Part shown: positions 7,609-11,128 of the stretch, one piece after another | How the letters are laid out: the number at the start of each line of letters is the position of its first letter | How positions within the stretch are numbered: position 1 is the first letter of the stretch | Assembly: GCA_023807065.1 (NCBI GenBank) | Contig: JAJJLU010001053.1 | Span: 1 to 11,128, forward strand | DNA length: 11,128 bases | Direction of reading: 5' to 3' | Source: Isotricha intestinalis | Lineage: Eukaryota; Ciliophora; Litostomatea; Vestibuliferida; Isotrichidae | Position numbers and translations under genes: made by a program | Notes under the pieces: model-generated | What the model was told of the DNA's origin: nothing | Database searches by the model: none | Seen by the model: the letters and a program-made list of their open reading frames with translations, nothing else

Positions 7609-8958
7609 TTAATATCTTTCAATTAATTTAGATAAAATTTTTTTATAATCTCCACTTGTATCTCCTCTAACATCACTGAGCATTTCTCTTCCATACATAT
7701 TTCTATAAGCTTGTTTAATTAAAGGCATATCAATTTCACTTCTAGAAACAATATTTCTAATTAACTTTTTATCATTAGTTCCTAAACCATCAACAGCTTC
7801 ATGAATTCTTTGTGCAAAATAAGCAGGAGTATTAATTAAAACTTTAAATAAAGTTTTAAATAATTTTTTAGTATCTCCAGAAAATTCATTATCAATGGCT
7901 TTTTCAATACTTTTACCTCTTAAACTAATATAACATTTATCAATACATACAATTTCAGCCTTTGATCTTGTTGAAAAAATATTATTAAATATTGTTTCAT
8001 CAGTTCCCCATCTTGCTTCTCCTCCTTGATAAAGTGCTTGTGCATCATTCATACATTGTTGTTGATTTGGAATTGTATTTTCACTTCTTTGATTTGTTAA
8101 GAGAGAAACTAATAATTTACGTAAATTTCCACTTGTTTCACTTTCTATCCATTTTATTAATTCTTTTCCATACATTATCTTAAATACTCTCTTTATTTCT
8201 GATAATTCATAACTCGAACGAGAACCTATTATTTCTATTAATACTCCTTCGTCTGTTCCTAATCCTTTCATTGCTTTATACAAACATGTTGCATCAAATT
8301 CTGATGGTGTTTGGAACATTGCTGTTACTACATTCTCAAAATTTCCACTTAATTCACTTTTTAAATCTTTTATTAAATCTCGACCATATGCAGAAATATA
8401 GTAACGTTTTATTTCTTGACGTTGGTTATTATTACGAGAACATATTATATTTATTATTGTATCTTCATCTGTGCCTAATCCTCTCATTGCTCTTCTTAAA
8501 GCTGCACAATCCATTTCTGGATTAAAACCATTCATCCCCCATTGAGTAGGTTGATACATTGGTTGTTGAATCATTGTTTGTTGCATTATTGGTTGTTGAA
8601 TCATCGTTGGTTGCATTGTTTGTTGATGTTGATATATAGGTTGTTGTTGATACACTGGTTGTTGCATTGTCATTTGTTGTTGATACACTGGTTGTTGCAT
8701 TGTCATTTGTTGTTGATATAATGGTTGTTGCATTGTCATTTGTTGTTGATAAACTGGTTGTTGCATTATTGGCTGGGCTGAATATCCTCCTACTCCTACT
8801 CCTTGTATCCCGGGTTGAAGGAATCCTCCTGGACTGGTGTAGTTTGCATTTGATGTTATTCCTGCGTTTATTGTAGGAAGGGGAGTTCCAGGAATATATA
8901 TATTTTGAGGATACATTGATGTATTTACACCCATTCCATTATAACCTGAAGTATACAT
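7609..8958 (-). CDS. Annexin with Q/P/Y/M-rich N-terminal tail
   Basis: The 449-residue product carries four annexin repeats after residue 145. Each keeps its type II calcium site: G160-L-G-T with E202, G232-L-G-T with E274, W317-G-T with E358, and G391-L-G-T with D433. In every repeat the acidic residue lies exactly 40 residues after the second loop Gly, as in animal annexin A5. Further matches include LKSELSGNFE, the GGEARWGTDE form of repeat 3, SRSEIDMPLIK and GDTSGDYKK in repeat 4. Annexins bind acidic phospholipids in a calcium-dependent way at the cytosolic face of membranes. The first 145 residues are Gly/Tyr/Pro- then Gln-rich, with MQQPVYQQQMT repeats, recalling the long tails of annexins A7 and A11. 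The local base composition is visibly richer in G and C than its neighbours, which may reflect codon choice in a well-expressed gene. It is head to head with the membrane-protein gene. The first Met is used; no intron is needed. Confidence 0.95.
   Translation of the reverse strand: MYTSGYNGMGVNTSMYPQNIYIPGTPLPTINAGITSNANYTSPGGFLQPGIQGVGVGGYSAQPIMQQPVYQQQMTMQQPLYQQQMTMQQPVYQQQMTMQQPVYQQQPIYQHQQTMQPTMIQQPIMQQTMIQQPMYQPTQWGMNGFNPEMDCAALRRAMRGLGTDEDTIINIICSRNNNQRQEIKRYYISAYGRDLIKDLKSELSGNFENVVTAMFQTPSEFDATCLYKAMKGLGTDEGVLIEIIGSRSSYELSEIKRVFKIMYGKELIKWIESETSGNLRKLLVSLLTNQRSENTIPNQQQCMNDAQALYQGGEARWGTDETIFNNIFSTRSKAEIVCIDKCYISLRGKSIEKAIDNEFSGDTKKLFKTLFKVLINTPAYFAQRIHEAVDGLGTNDKKLIRNIVSRSEIDMPLIKQAYRNMYGREMLSDVRGDTSGDYKKILSKLIERY
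8641..8772. repeat. 33-bp tandem repeat, four units
   Basis: Units start at 8641, 8674, 8707 and 8740. The first two are identical, the third differs at two bases, and the fourth diverges after about 27 bases. Each encodes 11 residues of the annexin tail (MQQPVYQQQMT type), so length changes keep the frame. Looser versions continue to about 8545. The near-identity suggests recent expansion by slippage or unequal exchange. Confidence 0.9.
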
Positions 8959-9042
8959 TAGATTATGTATTATTGTAATTTCATAATAATTATTATTAAA
9001 TTTATCATAAAATTTAATATTTATTTTTGTAAGAATTGGAAA
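8959..9042. promoter_or_regulatory. 84-bp divergent promoter region
   Basis: This spacer separates the annexin start (minus) from the preferred start of the membrane-protein gene (plus). Both promoters and both 5' leaders must fit in 84 bases unless they overlap coding sequence. No named element is recognised. Confidence 0.4.
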
Positions 9043-10935
9043 ATGTTATCTAATTGTTTTGAAAATATTGATTTATTAGGAACTAAATTTCATTTTTATA
9101 GTGGAAAAAGTCAAGCAAAAAAAACATGTGCAGGAGGATTGTTAACAATATTAATTTTTATATTATCTTTTTTCGTAATATATATTTTTGGTAAAAATTT
9201 TTTCACTCGAAAAAATCCAACAATAACAATGTCAGTAGAAAATGATTTAAAATATGAATTTTTCGATTTAAAAAAGGAAAAAATATTATTTGCTTTTAGA
9301 ATAGAAGATTACGATGGAAATTATATAAATGTATCTCAAATTTTATATTTTAAAATATATTATTATAAAACAGAAGTAAATGAAAAAGGAGAATTCAGAA
9401 AAATAATTTCTGATGAATTTTTATCATATCATATATGTAATGAAAGTGATTTTGATGAGAAAAATTTATCTGATGAATTTGGAATACTTTTTTGTCCTGA
9501 ATTAGGAGGAAAACAATTCGGAGGTTATTGGGATAGTCCTAATTTATATTATTTTGAAATTCAAGTTTTTTTTTGTGAAAATGGAGCAAAAGTATCTAAG
9601 AACAATAATTGTACTTCAATAGAAATTTTGAGAAATTTCTTAAATCAAGATGATCCAAAATTTTTTGCTTTTTATTATCCCATTATTGAATTTAATCCTT
9701 TATCATATTCACAACCTATAAAAAAAAGATATAAAAATTTATATTATATTCTCAGTCATAGATTACAAAGAAATGATGATGTTTTTTTAAAAAAAACAAT
9801 AATAAGTGATAATAAAGGATGGTTATTTGATAAATATCATAATATTTCTTTTTGGAGTGTTGATTCTTTTAAAAGTACTTATTCTTATTATTCTGATAAT
9901 GATTTAATGATTGAAGGAACTTCTTCTAAAATTTATGAAATTAATTTATATACTACAATGGAAAAAAATTTGTATACTAGATATTATTTAAAAGTACAAA
10001 ATATTATTGGAATGATTGGGAGTTTAATTAATTTTATTTATTTTTGCTGTGCGAGAATTTCTCATATGATTGGAGAAAGTCTGTTAAAATTAGAAATTAT
10101 AAAAAATAATTTTCATATTGAAGATAAAAAAAAGAAAAAAGAAATAGATATTAATGTTTTTCAAAGAAAAAATACATATGATACTAAAATATTAAGTTTT
10201 GATAAAAATAATTCTAAAGTTAGGAATGATCTTAAATATGAAACAATAAAAAATAATAAAAATACCCTTCAATCAAATATTTTTTTATTATCCTATCATG
10301 AAAAAGAAAATTATAATTTAAATAATCAAAAAGGAATTAAAATAAAAAAAAACAAAGGGGAGAATAAAATAAAAAGCACTGATGAAATAAATATATATTT
10401 AAATCACTATAAAGACTTTAATAATAATAATTTTAATTTTAATAAAAAAAATAATGAAAATCAAAAATTTAAACTTAAAAGATTAAAATCTCAACCAATT
10501 TATCCGAAAAATAAAAAAAAATCTATGAGTTCTTTTTATGAAAAAACTGAAAATATGAAAATGTATTTTTTAGTTTGTTGTTATAATAAACAATTTTATT
10601 CAAGATATTTTAATAAAAAAAATGCTAGTTTATTTCATTGGTATTATATTTATTTAATGCAATTTAATCGTTATTTAGAAATTATGAAACAATTTGATTT
10701 TATTAAAAAAATCATTTTAAATGATAATCAAATTTATAGCTTATTGTTCTTAAAAAAAATTGATTTAAAAAATGAAAAAGAAAGAGATAAATTAATGTCA
10801 ATTAGATTTAATATTAATGAAAATACTGTTATTAATTATTTTAAAAATTTATTTAAAATTGGAAATGTAAAAGGAGATGATTTATTTATTTATGAAAATT
10901 TAGATGAGAGAATTCAAAAAAGTATATTATCTTAA
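9043..10935 (+). CDS. Two-pass membrane protein with large ectodomain, ciliate-type
   Basis: From the ATG at 9043 the product has 630 residues. A short N-terminus reads NIDLLGTKFHFYSGKSQAKK. Helix 1 (about 29-50, CAGGLLTILIFILSFFVIYIFG) runs into GKNFFTRKNP. A region of about 265 residues follows with four Cys (132, 151, 178, 190) and five N-glycosylation sequons (96, 133, 141, 189, 267). Helix 2 is at about 316-339 (NIIGMIGSLINFIYFCC). A long Lys/Asn-rich tail leads to a more ordered end around 504-575 (MKMYFLVCCYN, FHWYYIYLMQFNRYL). This order, with FG/LG..F...G.S..KT..GG before helix 1 and F..R.NP after it, is one I recall from large families of unassigned ciliate membrane proteins. I infer a surface or endomembrane protein with both ends cytosolic. 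An ATG at 8965 would add 26 residues but leaves only six bases to the annexin start, so I prefer 9043. Function is unknown. Confidence 0.85.
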   Translation: MLSNCFENIDLLGTKFHFYSGKSQAKKTCAGGLLTILIFILSFFVIYIFGKNFFTRKNPTITMSVENDLKYEFFDLKKEKILFAFRIEDYDGNYINVSQILYFKIYYYKTEVNEKGEFRKIISDEFLSYHICNESDFDEKNLSDEFGILFCPELGGKQFGGYWDSPNLYYFEIQVFFCENGAKVSKNNNCTSIEILRNFLNQDDPKFFAFYYPIIEFNPLSYSQPIKKRYKNLYYILSHRLQRNDDVFLKKTIISDNKGWLFDKYHNISFWSVDSFKSTYSYYSDNDLMIEGTSSKIYEINLYTTMEKNLYTRYYLKVQNIIGMIGSLINFIYFCCARISHMIGESLLKLEIIKNNFHIEDKKKKKEIDINVFQRKNTYDTKILSFDKNNSKVRNDLKYETIKNNKNTLQSNIFLLSYHEKENYNLNNQKGIKIKKNKGENKIKSTDEINIYLNHYKDFNNNNFNFNKKNNENQKFKLKRLKSQPIYPKNKKKSMSSFYEKTENMKMYFLVCCYNKQFYSRYFNKKNASLFHWYYIYLMQFNRYLEIMKQFDFIKKIILNDNQIYSLLFLKKIDLKNEKERDKLMSIRFNINENTVINYFKNLFKIGNVKGDDLFIYENLDERIQKSILS

Positions 10936-11066
10936 ATATTATTTATTATTTATAAAATAAATGAGTTATAAACATAAATTTTAAATTATAAAATATATAT
11001 TATCAAAAAATATATTTTTTTATTAATTTTATTAAACATTATAAAAAAATAATAATTTGTAATTCT
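10936..11066. other. Short AT-rich subtelomeric spacer
   Basis: Only 131 bases separate the last stop codon from the telomere-like array. They are almost pure A/T with no coding-like reading, and hold the 3' end of the membrane-protein gene. Such a short spacer fits ciliate macronuclear chromosome ends. Confidence 0.6.
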
Positions 11067-11128
11067 ATTGGGGATTGGGGATTGGGGATTGGGGATTGGG
11101 GATTGGGGATTGGGGATGGGGATTGGGG
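11067..11128 (+). repeat. Telomere-like ATTGGGG array
   Basis: The array has seven ATTGGGG units, one 6-base ATGGGG variant (11116-11121) and a final ATTGGGG at the window edge. G-runs of four on the strand that reads towards the end match the G-rich 3' strand of a telomere. The unit differs from TTGGGG (Tetrahymena) by one added A, and from TTAGGG and TTTTGGGG. Its sharp boundary with unique AT sequence and its terminal position make a chromosome end the best reading; an internal satellite cannot be excluded if the sequence continues. Confidence 0.88.

Noticed and set aside
8667..8876. Plus-strand frame with repeated FVVD..VVALS segments
   Set aside because: It is the antisense shadow of the 33-bp annexin-tail repeats.
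8965..9042. N-terminal extension of the membrane protein from the ATG at 8965
   Set aside because: It would start six bases from the annexin ATG, adds an Ile/Phe/Lys-rich stretch of non-coding look, and the family-like sequence begins just after the Met at 9043.
1..11128. CRISPR array, insertion sequence, prokaryotic operon or defence system
   Set aside because: No spaced direct repeats, transposase or prokaryotic ribosome-binding pattern is present; introns, annexin, EF-hand protein and telomere indicate a eukaryote.

Overview
The window reads as the end of a very AT-rich eukaryotic (protist) chromosome. It closes at the right edge with 62 bases of a tandem 7-base G-rich repeat (ATTGGGG), in the orientation expected of the G-strand of a telomere. 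Intact genes end in TAA or TGA and use CAA for every glutamine I checked, so the standard code fits them. Two recognisable introns (34 and 47 nt, GT...AG) lie in the damaged genes, and gene spacing is tight (66 and 84 bp between divergent starts, 131 bp from the last stop to the telomere). Together with a two-pass membrane protein of a type I associate with ciliates, and Asn/Lys-rich proteins, this suggests a ciliate macronuclear chromosome end, perhaps from a lineage keeping the standard code (litostome-like or heterotrich-like). That assignment is inference: no rRNA or other marker gene is present.

Layout, left to right. Positions 1-690 hold minus-strand debris: a TRAF-type zinc-finger fragment and the N-terminal part of an importin/transportin-like protein with one short intron and a premature TAA. 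Diverging from it is a 1161-residue Asn/Lys/Glu-rich protein (751-4236, +). It converges on a calmodulin-like EF-hand protein (4539-4979, -). That gene diverges from a 331-residue basic, probably nuclear protein with an AT-hook-like motif (5403-6398, +). Between 6399 and 7608 no open frame survives, but a decayed minus-strand coiled-coil-type gene with a frame-restoring intron can be traced (6698-7460). Next come a four-repeat annexin with a Q/P/Y/M-rich N-terminal tail (7609-8958, -) and, head to head with it, the two-pass membrane protein (9043-10935, +). A short AT-rich spacer leads to the telomere.

The genes do not form an operon or a recognisable defence or biosynthetic system. Two products (EF-hand protein and annexin) are calcium-responsive, but nothing in the sequence shows that they act together. 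The most notable points are the 7-base telomere unit, the complete calcium sites and repetitive tail of the annexin, and the contrast between clean standard-code genes and neighbouring relics with TAA at glutamine-like positions.
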